Shown here: piece after piece, positions 41,571 through 52,285 of the stretch
How positions within the stretch are numbered: the first letter of the stretch is position 1
Layout: each line of letters begins with the position of its first letter
NCBI GenBank assembly: GCA_000017645.1
Contig: CP000781.1
Coordinates: 2,591,501-2,655,500, forward strand
Direction of reading: 5' to 3'
DNA: 64,000 nucleotides
DNA from: Xanthobacter autotrophicus Py2
Lineage (GTDB): Bacteria > Pseudomonadota > Alphaproteobacteria > Rhizobiales > Xanthobacteraceae
Notes under the pieces: model-generated
The model's input: the letters and a program-made list of their open reading frames with translations, nothing else
Told to the model about the DNA's origin: nothing
Databases searched by the model: none
Program-made: the position numbers and the translations under genes

Positions 41571-44500
41571 ATGCGCTTCTCACACTTCTTCATCGACCGG
41601 CCCATCTTCGCCTCGGTGGTGTCCGCCGTCGTCATGATCCTTGGCGCGGTGACCTACCTGCGCCTGCCCGTGGCCCAGTATCCCGACATCGCCCCGCCGG
41701 TGATCACGGTGACCGGGCAATATCCCGGCGCCTCGGCGGAGATCGTCGCCGAGACCGTGGTCGCGCCCATCGAGCAGCAGATCAACGGCGTGGAGCACAT
41801 GCTCTACCTGGCGTCCAACTCGACGGCGGACGGCCGCTTCTCCATTTCCGTCACCTTCGATATCGGCACCAACCTCGACATCGCCCAGGTGCAGGTGCAG
41901 AACCGCGTCGCCATCGCCCAGCCGCGCCTGCCCAGCGAAGTGCAGCAGGTGGGCGTGGTCACGGCCAAGTCATCGCCCGACCTGATGCTGGTGGTGAGCC
42001 TGTATTCGCCCGACGGCTCGCGCGATCCGCTCTTCATCTCGAACTTCGCCAATATCGAGATCAAGGACGTGCTCTCGCGCATTGACGGCGTGGGCTCCAT
42101 CACCGTGTTCGGCTCGCGCGAATACGCCATGCAGATCTGGCTCGATCCGGACCGGCTGTCCCAGCTCAACCTCACCACCACCGACGTGGTGGCGGCGCTG
42201 AAGGCGCAGAACGTCCAGGTGGCCTCCGGCGTGCTCAACGCGCCGCCGGTGCCGGAGCAGCGTGCCTTCCAGATCGCCGTGCGCACCCTCGGCCGGCTTT
42301 CGGATGCGCGGGCCTTCTCCGACATCGTCATCAAGCAGACCGACCAGGCGCTGGTGCGGCTGAAGGACGTGGGCCGGGTGGAGATCGCGGCCCAGGACTA
42401 TGCCTCGACCTCGTTCCTCGACAAGGACATCTCGATCCAGCTCGGCGTGTTCCAGCGCCCCGGCTCCAACGCCCTCGCCACCGGCAACGCCGTGGTGGCC
42501 GAGATGGCGCGCATCGGCAAGACCTTCCCGGAAGGGTTGAAGTACGGCATCTACTACAATCCCACCCAGTTCATCCAGCAGTCGGTGGATGCGGTGGTGC
42601 ACACCATCGGCGAGGCCATCGTGCTGGTGGTGCTGGTGGTGATCCTGTTCCTGCAGACCTGGCGGGCGGCGATCATCCCCATCCTCGCCATCCCGATCTC
42701 GCTCATCGGCACCTTCTTCGTCATGGGCCTGTTCGGCTTCTCGCTGAACAACCTGTCCCTGTTCGGCCTGGTTCTGGCCATCGGCATCGTGGTGGATGAC
42801 GCCATCGTCGTGGTGGAGAATGTGGAGCGCAACATCGAGGCCGGGCTCTCCCCGCGCGATGCCGCCTACAAGACCATGGACGAGGTGGGCGGGGCGCTGG
42901 TGGCGATCTCGCTGGTGCTGTCGTCGGTGTTCGTGCCCACGGCCTTCATCACCGGCCTGTCGGGCGAGTTCTATCGCCAGTTCGCCCTCACCATCGCCGG
43001 CTCGACCCTGATCTCGCTTTTGGTGTCGCTGACCCTGTCGCCCGCCATGTGCGCGCTGCTGCTGAAGCCGCACCGCGCCGCCCACGAGAAGCCGGCCTGG
43101 TATGCCCGGCCGGTGGTGGGCTTCTTCGGGGTCTTCAACCGGGCCTTCGAGGGGCTCGGCAACGGCTATGCGTACCTGACCGCGCGCCTGGTGCGGGTGG
43201 TGGCGCTGGTGCTGATCGTCTACGTGGGCATCGTCGCCTTCGGCGGCTACCTGTTCACCACCACGCCTCAGGGCTTCATCCCGCAGCAGGACCGCGGCTA
43301 TCTCATCATCGCCGCCCAGTTGCCCCCCGGCGCTTCCATGCAGCGCACCGAGACGGTGATGAAGAAGGCCGGCGACCTGGTACTCGGCACGCCGGGCGTC
43401 AGCCGCGTCATCAACATCGCCGGCTTCTCCGGCGCCACCTTCACCAACGCGCCCAACGCCGGCGCCATGTTCGTGATCCTGAAGCCCTTCCCCGAGCGCG
43501 ACGGCCATCCCGAGCAGACGGCGGCGGCGGTCCAGAAGGTGTTGTTCGGCAAGATGGCGGGCATCCAGGAAGCCCAGATGATCGTGGTGCAGCCGCCGCC
43601 GGTGCAGGGCATCGGCAATGCCGGCGGCTTCCGCATGATGATCGAGGACCGCTCCGGCGCGGGCCTGCTCGCCCTGCGCAACGCCACCTACGCCATGATG
43701 GGCGCCGCCGCCCAGACGCCGGGCCTGATGCAGGTCTATTCGCTGTTCGAGACCTCGACGCCCCAGCTGTTCCTCGACATCGACCGGCAGAAGGCGCAGC
43801 TGCTGAAGGTCAACACCGCCGACCTGTTCGCGGCGCTGCAGACCTATATCGGCTCGTCCTACGTCAACGACTTCAACCTGTTCGGCCGCACCTTCCGGGT
43901 GCAGGCCCAGGCCGACGCGCCGTTCCGCCTCGATCCGAAGGACGTGCTCTCCATCAGGGTGCGCACCGCGGGCGGGGAGACGGTGCCGCTCGGCTCCTTC
44001 ACCACCGTGCGCGACATTTCCGGTCCCTATCGCGTGCCGCGCTACAATCTGTATCCCGCGGCCGAGCTGGACGGCTCGCCGGCGCCCGGATACTCGCAGG
44101 GCCAGGCCATCCAGATCATGCAGGAGCTGGCGGCGAAGGTGCTGCCGCAGGGCTTCTCCTATGAATGGACGGCGCTCGCCTACCAGCAGCAGAAGGCCGG
44201 CAACACCGCCATCTTCGCCTTCGCCCTGGGCGTGCTGTTCGTGTTCCTGGTGCTGGCGGCCCAGTATGAGAGCCTGACCCTGCCTCTGGCTGTCATCCTC
44301 ATCGTGCCCATGTGCCTGGTGGCCGCGCTTATCGGCGTGATCCTGAGGGGGCAGGACAACAACATCCTGACCCAGGTGGGCTTCATCGTGCTCATCGGCC
44401 TTGCCGCCAAGAACGCCATCCTCATCGTCGAGTTCGCCAAGCAGCTGGAAGACCAGGGCCATGGCCGGCGCGAGGCTGCGGTGGAGGCGTCGCGGCTGCG

Positions 44501-44750
44501 GCTTCGGCCCATCGTGATGACCTCGCTCGCCTTCATCCTCGGCGTGGTGCCGCTGGTGTGGGCCACCGGGGCCGGCGCCGAGCTGCGGCAGGCGCTGGGC
44601 ACGGCGGTGTTCTCCGGCATGATCGGGGTGACGCTGTTCGGCCTGATCTTCACGCCCACCTTCTACGTCTTCGCCCGCTGGCTCGCCGGCCTCGGCGCGC
44701 GCCGCGAGACCAAGGCCGAGCCGCCGCACCACCCGGCCCCGGCCGAGTAG
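41571..44750 (+). CDS. RND multidrug efflux transporter (HAE1 family)
   Basis: A 1059-residue inner-membrane proton-driven pump. MRFSHFFIDRPIFASVVSAV is the first helix, and QYPDIAPPVITVTGQYPGAS begins the large periplasmic loop. The proton-relay acids lie in helix 4 (AIGIVVDDAIVVVENVERN). A second copy of the transporter half follows (from about residue 540), with the usual 12 helices. The TPQGFIPQQDRGY and EGLKYGIYYNPTQFIQQSV segments are typical of MexF/AcrB-like pumps. Substrates cannot be deduced. It is coupled to the adaptor gene in a two-gene operon. Confidence 0.96.
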   Translation: MRFSHFFIDRPIFASVVSAVVMILGAVTYLRLPVAQYPDIAPPVITVTGQYPGASAEIVAETVVAPIEQQINGVEHMLYLASNSTADGRFSISVTFDIGTNLDIAQVQVQNRVAIAQPRLPSEVQQVGVVTAKSSPDLMLVVSLYSPDGSRDPLFISNFANIEIKDVLSRIDGVGSITVFGSREYAMQIWLDPDRLSQLNLTTTDVVAALKAQNVQVASGVLNAPPVPEQRAFQIAVRTLGRLSDARAFSDIVIKQTDQALVRLKDVGRVEIAAQDYASTSFLDKDISIQLGVFQRPGSNALATGNAVVAEMARIGKTFPEGLKYGIYYNPTQFIQQSVDAVVHTIGEAIVLVVLVVILFLQTWRAAIIPILAIPISLIGTFFVMGLFGFSLNNLSLFGLVLAIGIVVDDAIVVVENVERNIEAGLSPRDAAYKTMDEVGGALVAISLVLSSVFVPTAFITGLSGEFYRQFALTIAGSTLISLLVSLTLSPAMCALLLKPHRAAHEKPAWYARPVVGFFGVFNRAFEGLGNGYAYLTARLVRVVALVLIVYVGIVAFGGYLFTTTPQGFIPQQDRGYLIIAAQLPPGASMQRTETVMKKAGDLVLGTPGVSRVINIAGFSGATFTNAPNAGAMFVILKPFPERDGHPEQTAAAVQKVLFGKMAGIQEAQMIVVQPPPVQGIGNAGGFRMMIEDRSGAGLLALRNATYAMMGAAAQTPGLMQVYSLFETSTPQLFLDIDRQKAQLLKVNTADLFAALQTYIGSSYVNDFNLFGRTFRVQAQADAPFRLDPKDVLSIRVRTAGGETVPLGSFTTVRDISGPYRVPRYNLYPAAELDGSPAPGYSQGQAIQIMQELAAKVLPQGFSYEWTALAYQQQKAGNTAIFAFALGVLFVFLVLAAQYESLTLPLAVILIVPMCLVAALIGVILRGQDNNILTQVGFIVLIGLAAKNAILIVEFAKQLEDQGHGRREAAVEASRLRLRPIVMTSLAFILGVVPLVWATGAGAELRQALGTAVFSGMIGVTLFGLIFTPTFYVFARWLAGLGARRETKAEPPHHPAPAE

Positions 44751-44761
44751 GACGACCCTCG

Positions 44762-44791
44762 GCGGCCGCGTGCCCTGCAGCGCGCGGCCGC
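44762..44791 (+). terminator. GC hairpin after the RND pump gene
   Basis: GCGGCCGCG (44762-44770) and CGCGGCCGC (44783-44791) form a 9-bp perfect stem with a 12-base loop, 12 bases after the stop codon, followed by GTTTGG. A weak intrinsic terminator. Confidence 0.5.
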
Positions 44792-44876
44792 GTTTGGTCC
44801 CGTGTGAGCCGTGGGGGCCGGTGACGCGCCACCGGTCGCGGCGACGGGGGCACCAGCGGGCCGGCACCCTGGGCCG

Positions 44877-44908
44877 TTTTGACCCGCCGCATTTTTGACC
44901 CGCCGCAT
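44877..44908. repeat. Perfect 16-base tandem duplication upstream of the rhomboid gene
   Basis: TTTTGACCCGCCGCAT occurs twice back to back (44877-44892 and 44893-44908). Each copy holds a TTGACC box, and the second also contains an in-frame TTG that could serve as a start codon. The duplication therefore touches the promoter or the N-terminus of the next gene. Confidence 0.7.
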
Positions 44909-44948
44909 TTTACTTGCCGCGCCGGGCCCGGGCTCCTATGTGCAGGAC

Positions 44949-45695
44949 GTGTCCCGTGGCCCTTCCTTCCCCGGCGTGCCGGATCAGCAGCCCGTCTTCA
45001 ACGTGCCCGGCGCGGTCGCCGCCCTGGCGCTGGCGCTGCTGTTCATCCACGCGCTGCGCGCCATCGTGCTGTCGGACGAGGCGGACCTCGAGGTCCTGAC
45101 CTATTTCGCCTTCGTCCCCGCCCGCTATGGCCTGCCCGACACCCTGTTCTACCTGCCGGGTGGCTTCGGGCCGAAGCTGTGGACCCCGGTGAGCTACGCC
45201 TTCCTGCATGCCAACTGGATGCACGTCATCGTCAATCTGGTCTGGCTGCTGGCCTTCGGCACGCCGGTGGCGCGGCGCTTCGGCTCGACGCGGTTCGTGG
45301 CCTTCTTCGCAGTGACGGCGGCGGGCGGGGCGCTGGCCCATTACCTGAGCTATCCCGATGCGCTGGTGCCGCTCATCGGTGCCTCGGCCTCGGTGTCCGG
45401 CACCATGGCGGCGGCGGTGCGTTTTGCTTTCGCCCCCGGCGCGGCCCTGTCGGGACGGCGCGCCATCTTCGCCGACCATCAGCCGGCGGGCTCGCTGATC
45501 GAGAATTTCACCGATCGCCGCGTGCTGGTGTTCGTGGGGGCCTTCTTCGCCCTCAACCTGCTGTTCGCGGTCGGGGTGTCCCTGCCGGGAGCGGACGGGG
45601 CGCAGATCGCCTGGCAAGCCCATGTGGGCGGCTTCGTCGCCGGACTGCTGCTATTCCCGCTGTTCGATCCGGTCGGGAAGCGCCAGCCGGCCTGA
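44949..45695 (+). CDS. Rhomboid-family intramembrane serine protease
   Basis: A protein of about 248 residues with six or more membrane helices. The catalytic dyad is the serine in GASASVSGTMAAAVRF and the histidine in WQAHVGGFVAG. The segment WTPVSYAFLHANWMHVIVNLV (loop 1 to helix 2) is also typical of rhomboids. The start is uncertain: a GTG at 44949 with AGGA close by gives MSRGPSFPGVPDQQ, while a TTG at 44895 inside the tandem repeat would add 18 residues. Rhomboids cut membrane proteins within the bilayer; the substrate is unknown. Confidence 0.85.
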   Translation: MSRGPSFPGVPDQQPVFNVPGAVAALALALLFIHALRAIVLSDEADLEVLTYFAFVPARYGLPDTLFYLPGGFGPKLWTPVSYAFLHANWMHVIVNLVWLLAFGTPVARRFGSTRFVAFFAVTAAGGALAHYLSYPDALVPLIGASASVSGTMAAAVRFAFAPGAALSGRRAIFADHQPAGSLIENFTDRRVLVFVGAFFALNLLFAVGVSLPGADGAQIAWQAHVGGFVAGLLLFPLFDPVGKRQPA

Positions 45696-45874
45696 ACGCC
45701 GCCGCACTGCGGCACGGGCGGGGCTTCATCTCCCGCAATCCACGTCTCTGACTTTAGTGTGCGCTTGCGTCGCAGCGCATTGCGAGGGATCATCGCTCTT
45801 CCAAACCATGCCGCCAGAGAAGACCGGCCAATGCGAAGCCGGTCCCTGGAATGACGAGAAGGGAGCCAACGCCT

Positions 45875-46306
45875 ATGACCGTGAGCGTCATCCTCAGCCG
45901 CAAGGGCAACGACATCTGCACCATCGGGCCGGATGCGACCGTGGGCGATGCCGTGGCGCGCCTTGCCGGGCGCCGCATCGGCGCCATCGTCGTGGTTGAC
46001 GACGCCATGAGCGTGGAAGGCATCATCTCCGAGCGCGACGTGGTGCGCCTGATCGGGGAGCAGGGGGTCAACGTGCTCGCCGAGCCGCTGTCGAGCGTGA
46101 TGACGCGCGCGGTGGTGACCTGCACGCCCGACGAGACCGTTCCCGTGATCATGGAGCGCATGACGCGCGGCCGCTTCCGCCACGTGCCCGTGGTGTCGGG
46201 CGACAAGCTGGTGGGCATCATCTCCATCGGCGATGTGGTGAAGTTCCGCGTGGAGGAGATGGAGCGCGAGAGCGCCCAGCTGCGCGACTACATCATGTCG
46301 GCCTGA
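45875..46306 (+). CDS. Tandem CBS-domain protein
   Basis: A 143-residue protein made of two CBS domains (about 8-65 and 75-130). ICTIGPDATVGDAVARLAGR, GIISERDVVRLIGEQG and FRHVPVVSGDKLVGIISIGD are the usual strands and helices that bind adenine nucleotides. Such stand-alone pairs act as energy sensors. The ATG at 45875 is chosen over one eight codons upstream because it gives the family start MTVSVILSRKGND, with GGGAG before it. Neighbours give no clear partner. Confidence 0.9.
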   Translation: MTVSVILSRKGNDICTIGPDATVGDAVARLAGRRIGAIVVVDDAMSVEGIISERDVVRLIGEQGVNVLAEPLSSVMTRAVVTCTPDETVPVIMERMTRGRFRHVPVVSGDKLVGIISIGDVVKFRVEEMERESAQLRDYIMSA

Positions 46307-46339
46307 TCAGGCCGGCTGAACCCAAAGCCTGAAACGAAA

Positions 46340-46392
46340 CCGGCCGGCATGAGCCGGCCGGGACGCATGCGGCGGGATGTGTCCCGCCGCAT
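46340..46392. terminator. Two tandem hairpins between the CBS and peroxiredoxin genes
   Basis: CCGGCCGGC-ATGA-GCCGGCCGG (46340-46361) and ATGCGGCGGGA-TGTG-TCCCGCCGCAT (46367-46392) are perfect 9- and 11-bp stems between convergent genes. There are no long T-runs, so they are probable rather than certain terminators. Confidence 0.6.
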
Positions 46393-46420
46393 ATGGCTCG
46401 TGGGCGCATGGCCCGTGGGC

Positions 46421-47059
46421 TCAGGCGCCCGGCTGGCGCACCACGCGCAGATAGGGCTTCACGGTCTTCCAGCCTTCGGGGAACTTCTCCTTGGCCGCCT
46501 CGTCGGTGACGGAGGGGACGATGATCACGTCCTCGCCGTGCTTCCAGTTCACCGGGGTCGCGACCGAATGCTTGGCGGTGAGCTGGAGGCTGTCCACCAC
46601 GCGCAGGATCTCGTCGAAGTTGCGGCCGGTGGAGGCCGGATAGGTCAGGGACAGCTTCAGCTTCTTGTCCGGCCCGATGATGAACACCGAGCGCACGGTG
46701 GCGGTGTCGCTCGCGTTGGGGTGGATCAGGTCGTAGAGGTCGGAGACCTTCTTGTCCGAGTCGGCGATCAGCGGGAAGTTGAGGCTGGCGCCGGTGGCGT
46801 CCTTGATGTCGCCCACCCAGGCCGGGTGGTTCTCGATGGTGTCCACCGACAGGCCGATCAGCTTCACGCCGCGCTTGTCGAACTCGGGCTTCAGGTGGGA
46901 CGCCTGGCCGAGCTCGGTGGTGCAGACGGGGGTGAAGTTCTTGGGGTGGGAAAACAGGATGCCCCAGCTGTCGCCGAGCCACTCATGAAACTTGATGGGG
47001 CCTTCAGTGGTCACGGCCTCGAAATCGGGCACCACGTCGCCAAGTCGCAGGGTCGCCAT
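46421..47059 (-). CDS. 1-Cys peroxiredoxin (Prx6 family)
   Basis: A 212-residue thiol peroxidase. The peroxidatic cysteine is Cys46 in SHPKNFTPVCTTELGQ; no resolving cysteine is seen. The long C-terminal dimerisation region (NWKHGEDVIIVPSVTDEAAK) is typical of the Prx6 type. GGAGAAG fixes the start at 47059, although the frame stays open 21 codons further. The upstream region is AT-rich with a TATAAT box and three 14-base iterons, suggesting strong regulated expression, perhaps under oxidative stress along with katA. Confidence 0.95.
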   Translation of the reverse strand: MATLRLGDVVPDFEAVTTEGPIKFHEWLGDSWGILFSHPKNFTPVCTTELGQASHLKPEFDKRGVKLIGLSVDTIENHPAWVGDIKDATGASLNFPLIADSDKKVSDLYDLIHPNASDTATVRSVFIIGPDKKLKLSLTYPASTGRNFDEILRVVDSLQLTAKHSVATPVNWKHGEDVIIVPSVTDEAAKEKFPEGWKTVKPYLRVVRQPGA

Positions 47060-47099
47060 GATCTTCTCCAATAAACATCGAAAAACTGTATATAACTTC

Positions 47100-47105
47100 A
47101 TTATA
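47100..47105 (-). promoter_or_regulatory. Consensus -10 box of the peroxiredoxin gene
   Basis: TATAAT on the minus strand, 41 bases before the ATG, in an AT-rich block that is unusual for this genome. The -35 region (TTTAAA at a 16-base spacing, or CCTTTA at 18) is weak, which suggests an activator. The iterons at 47130-47166 lie just upstream. Confidence 0.6.
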
Positions 47106-47129
47106 CTACAAGTTTTATGCATTTAAAGG

Positions 47130-47166
47130 TGAATCACATCGTCTGAATCACCTAGCCTGAATCACC
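47130..47166. promoter_or_regulatory. Three direct repeats with a 14-base period
   Basis: TGAATCAC occurs at 47130, 47144 and 47158, the last two extended to TGAATCACC. The spacing is exactly 14 bases each time. The array lies between the divergent peroxiredoxin and amidase genes, directly upstream of the peroxiredoxin promoter. It looks like an activator-binding array or a short tandem repeat. Confidence 0.65.
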
Positions 47167-47331
47167 TGGGCTGCACCCGTGGGCGGACCCCCATCGCCCG
47201 CGAACATGGAAGCTGCTGCCGGCGCCCCGCCCGCTCAATGCGGGTTCATCGGAAATCAGGCATTCCAGCGTCACGTTCAGGCGCAGGCGGCGAGACTAAA
47301 ACAATCAGAACACAAGATGGAGGACGCTTCC

Positions 47332-48438
47332 TTGAAACGCATCCTGGCAGCTGCGCTTGCAGCATTCCTTCCCATCCAGAACGCCGGGCTGGCCGTGGCC
47401 TGCACGGCGGTGAACGTGGTCGCGGCCGACAAGACCGTGATCGCCGGCCGCACCATGGAATGGGCATTCGACATGAAATGGACGCTCAAGAGCATCCCCA
47501 AGGGCACGTCGCTGACGCTGACCGCCCCGACCGACCTCGGCCTGCCTGAGAAGACGGTGGCGACCCTCTATTCCGTCGTGGGCATCAGTGCCGAGGTCAT
47601 TCCCGGCGGCGCCATCGTCGAGGGGCAGAACGCGGCCGGCCTCGGCATGAGCGGCAATTTCCTGCCCGGATTCACCACCTACCAGACGGTCACCAAGGCG
47701 GACACGTCCTACGTCTCCATCCTCGGCTTCGGCGCCTGGGCGCTCGGGATGAACGGCTCGGTGGCCGAGGTGCGCGCCGCTTTGGCGAAGATCAAGGTCT
47801 GGGCCGATGCCTCGCTGCCGAGCGGGCCGACGCCGCCCACCCTCCACATGGTCTTCACTGACCGCTCGGGCGCCAGCATTGTCGTGGAATATGTCGGCGG
47901 AGAACTGCAGATCCACGACAATGTGGCGAGCGTCCTCACCAACTCGCCGCCCTACGACTGGCACCTCCTGAACCTGCGCAACTATCTCAACCTCTCCACC
48001 ATGGGCGTCGGCGACCGCCGGTTCGGGACGGCCAACGTCACCGCCATCGGCCAGGGCGGCGGCGCCACCGGGCTGCCGGGCGACTTCACCCCGCCCTCGC
48101 GCTTCGTGCGGGCGGCCTTCATGCGCCATTCCATGGCCCAGCCGAAGGACGCCGCCACCGCCACCGCCGCCATCGGCCACGTCCTGAACACCGTGGATAT
48201 TCCGCTGGGCGTCGCCCAGAGCAAGGACGGCGACACGGTCGTCTCGGACTACACCCAGTGGGTGGCCATCAAGGATCTCACCCACAACCGGATGATGATC
48301 TCGGACTATGCCCACCGGGCGACCTTCCTGACCCTCGATCTCGATGCGATCTTCGCCCAGGACAAGCCGAGTGCGCGGCTGGTCACGGACCTGCCGTTTC
48401 CGGCCGCGGTGGACGGGACGGCCGCGCTCCGGAACTGA
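47332..48438 (+). CDS. Secreted Ntn-type amidase (choloylglycine hydrolase/penicillin V acylase family)
   Basis: A 368-residue linear-amide hydrolase. The signal peptide MKRILAAALAAFLPIQNAGL ends at AVA, and the next residue, Cys24, is the N-terminal nucleophile (CTAVNVV). AGRTMEWAFD follows, as expected for this family. Conserved residues later include the LTNSPPYDWHLLNL segment with Asn near the active site. The best start is a TTG at 47332 with GGAGGA seven bases upstream; an ATG at 47317 has no ribosome site. Substrates may be N-acyl-homoserine lactones, acyl amino acids or beta-lactams; the sequence does not tell. Confidence 0.87.
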   Translation: MKRILAAALAAFLPIQNAGLAVACTAVNVVAADKTVIAGRTMEWAFDMKWTLKSIPKGTSLTLTAPTDLGLPEKTVATLYSVVGISAEVIPGGAIVEGQNAAGLGMSGNFLPGFTTYQTVTKADTSYVSILGFGAWALGMNGSVAEVRAALAKIKVWADASLPSGPTPPTLHMVFTDRSGASIVVEYVGGELQIHDNVASVLTNSPPYDWHLLNLRNYLNLSTMGVGDRRFGTANVTAIGQGGGATGLPGDFTPPSRFVRAAFMRHSMAQPKDAATATAAIGHVLNTVDIPLGVAQSKDGDTVVSDYTQWVAIKDLTHNRMMISDYAHRATFLTLDLDAIFAQDKPSARLVTDLPFPAAVDGTAALRN

Positions 48439-48444
48439 ACCGGC

Positions 48445-48477
48445 GGGCCGGCGCGCAGCCCCTCAGGCCGCCGGCCC
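48445..48477. terminator. Hairpin between convergent amidase and pncB genes
   Basis: GGGCCGGCG (48445-48453) and CGCCGGCCC (48469-48477) form a 9-bp perfect stem with a 15-base loop between the two stop codons. No T-tract is present. Confidence 0.45.
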
Positions 48478-48486
48478 CTCGGCCTC

Positions 48487-49779
48487 TCAGACCAGGGCGT
48501 GGCGCGCCACCTGCTCGCCCACCTCGAACACCCGCTTGTAGCGCTCGATCTCCTCCGCCGGGCCCATGGCCTTGGTGGGGTTGTCGGAGAGCTTCACCGC
48601 GGGGCGGCCGTTGGCCGAGACCACCTTGCAGACGATGGAGATGGGGTCGAGCGCGCCGTGGGGCGCAAGGCCGCGGAAATCGTTGGTGAGCAGCGTGCCC
48701 CAGCCGAAGCCGAGCCGCATGCGCCCGATGAAGGTGCGGTGGATGCGCGCCACTTCCTCGGCATCGAGGGCATCGGAGAAGATGGCGAGCTTCTCGCGCG
48801 GGTCCTGGCCCCGCGCCTGCCACCAGGCGAGGGCTTCCTCGCCGCCCTCCACCGGGTCCTTGCTGTCGATGCGGATGCCGGTCCAGTGCGCCACCCAGTC
48901 GGGGGCGCGCTTCAGGAAGCCGCTGGTGCCGTAGGTGTCGGGCAGGATGACGCGCAGGTTGCCGTCGTAATCCTCCTGCCAGTCGGCCAGCACCTGGTAG
49001 GGCGCCCAGGCCAGCTCCTCGTCGTTGCGGGCCAGCGCCGCATAGACCATGGGCAGCTCGTGGGCGTTGGTGCCGGTGGCCTCCACCTCGCGCCGCATGG
49101 CGATGAGGCAGTTGGAGGTGCCGAGGAAGCCCTCGCCCAGCCCCTCGATGAGGGACTGGACGCACCAGTCCTGCCACAGGAAGCCGTGGCGCCGGCGGGT
49201 GCCGAAATCGGCGATGTTGATGGGGGCGAGGGTTTTGAGGAACTGCACCTTCTCCCACACCCGCGCCATGGCCCGGGCATAGAGGATCTGCAGCTCGAAC
49301 TTGCCCATGCCCTTCAGCACCGCGCGCGAGCGCAGTTCGTTGATGATGGCGAGCGCCGGGATCTCCCACATGGTGGTTTCGACCCACGGCCCCTCGAAGG
49401 TCAGTTCATACTGGCCGTCGCGCTTTTCCAGGTGATAGGCCGGGAAGCGGAAGCCCTCCAGCCACGCCACATAGTCCGGCGAGAACATCTGCCGCTTGCC
49501 GTAGAACATGTTGCCGCGCAGCCACGTGCTCTCGCCCCGGGTGAGCCTGAGGGAGCGCACATGGTCGAGCTGCTCGCGCAGGGCGCCCACGTCGATGATC
49601 TCGGCGAGGCGGATGGCGGTGGAGCGGTTGTGGATGCCGAAGGTGACTTGCGTCGACCGGTGCCGGTGGAAGATCGTCTGCCCCATCAGCAGCTTGTAGA
49701 AGTCCGTGTCGAGCACGGACCGCACGATGGGGTCGATCTTCCAGGTGTGGTTGTAGACGCGCGTGGCGATGTCGGTCAT
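48487..49779 (-). CDS. pncB: Nicotinate phosphoribosyltransferase
   Basis: A 430-residue enzyme of NAD salvage (nicotinate + PRPP + ATP to nicotinate mononucleotide). [20 protein letters not shown] is the usual N-terminus, and [14 protein letters not shown] carries the regulatory phospho-histidine. [20 protein letters not shown] and [14 protein letters not shown] form the active site. The length matches the family (400-430). It appears monocistronic. A small YARHG protein lies 126 bases upstream on the same strand. Confidence 0.96.
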   Translation of the reverse strand: MTDIATRVYNHTWKIDPIVRSVLDTDFYKLLMGQTIFHRHRSTQVTFGIHNRSTAIRLAEIIDVGALREQLDHVRSLRLTRGESTWLRGNMFYGKRQMFSPDYVAWLEGFRFPAYHLEKRDGQYELTFEGPWVETTMWEIPALAIINELRSRAVLKGMGKFELQILYARAMARVWEKVQFLKTLAPINIADFGTRRRHGFLWQDWCVQSLIEGLGEGFLGTSNCLIAMRREVEATGTNAHELPMVYAALARNDEELAWAPYQVLADWQEDYDGNLRVILPDTYGTSGFLKRAPDWVAHWTGIRIDSKDPVEGGEEALAWWQARGQDPREKLAIFSDALDAEEVARIHRTFIGRMRLGFGWGTLLTNDFRGLAPHGALDPISIVCKVVSANGRPAVKLSDNPTKAMGPAEEIERYKRVFEVGEQVARHALV

Positions 49780-49905
49780 TGGCGTCTTGCGGGTGTTGGA
49801 AGGGGCGGCGTCCGGTCAGGGGCGCGTCCGCAGGGCAGGCGCACCACCTATAGCATGTCGGCGCTGAATGCGATCCGTTCGCAGAGATTTCGCTCGGCGT
49901 CGGGC

Positions 49906-50196
49906 TCAGCGGCAGCCCTTGCGGGCTTCCCAGGCCTTCACCTCGTCCACGTAGCGCTGCTGGGATGGGGTGAGCTGGCCGTAGGGCGGAAAGCAGCGCT
50001 CGCCGAAGGTGGCGATGGCGTCCGCGGTCTTGAAGCAGTAGCCGCGCTCCGCATAGACGGCATTGCGCTGGACCCACAGCGCCCGGCACGACAATTCGCT
50101 CAGCGCCTGGGCGTGCGCCGCCGGGGCGAGGGCCGGAAGCGCGCCGGGAAGAAGTGCGCCCGCCATGGCGCAAAGCAGCGTGCCCATCTTCCGCAT
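49906..50196 (-). CDS. Small secreted YARHG-domain protein
   Basis: A 96-residue protein. The signal peptide is [20 protein letters not shown], ending near AHA. The mature part has [23 protein letters not shown], a variant of the YARHG motif (here YAERG), thought to act outside the cytoplasm. Three or four cysteines (SC, YCF, RCF, GCR) suggest disulfides. The frame extends 13 codons upstream, but a clean signal peptide marks the start. The function of the family is poorly known. Confidence 0.8.
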   Translation of the reverse strand: MRKMGTLLCAMAGALLPGALPALAPAAHAQALSELSCRALWVQRNAVYAERGYCFKTADAIATFGERCFPPYGQLTPSQQRYVDEVKAWEARKGCR

Positions 50197-50378
50197 TCCC
50201 GCCTCCCTTTTTCGACCGTTGCGCAAGGGTAGCACCGGCCCCGAACCGCGAGAATGACGGCGTTGCGCATGATTGTTTCTCTCAGGGCATCAATGTCATT
50301 CCGTTTCTTCCCATAGAAGCGAAGACGGGCCGGGCGTATCCAGTATGCAAGTCAAAAAGACCAATAGGAGGAAAAGCC

Positions 50379-52154
<1,776 letters not shown>

Positions 52155-52183
52155 AACCCGCACGCTCCGCTCCCGGCATCTGC

Positions 52184-52216
52184 GGCATCCCCCGGCTTCT
52201 CCGGGGGGTGCCCTTT
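52184..52216 (+). terminator. Hairpin with T-run after gcl
   Basis: GGCATCCCCCGG (52184-52195), loop CTTCT, CCGGGGGGTGCC (52201-52212), then CTTT. One T-G wobble in a 12-bp stem. It suggests that hyi may be partly uncoupled from gcl. Confidence 0.65.
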
Positions 52217-52248
52217 GCCGCCCCTCGCCCCTTTCCAAAAAGCCGTGG

Positions 52249-52270
52249 ATGCCCCGCAAGTGCGGGGCAT
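52249..52270. repeat. Single-arm palindromic repeat (relative of the 28315 and 60141 family)
   Basis: ATGCCCCGC (52249-52257), AAGT, GCGGGGCAT (52262-52270), flanked by GTGG on the left and GGCGGCATGAC on the right. This matches the right arm plus tail (GTGGATGCCCC...GGCATGAC) of the element at 60141-60225. The left arm is absent. Confidence 0.65.
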
Positions 52271-52285
52271 GGCGGCATGACAAAA

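Noticed and set aside
41970..44867. 965-codon open frame antisense to the RND pump gene
   Set aside because: It is a shadow of the GC-rich third-position pattern on the opposite strand. The peptide is rich in His, Arg, Gly and Glu, with no domain or ribosome site, while the sense strand encodes a complete pump.
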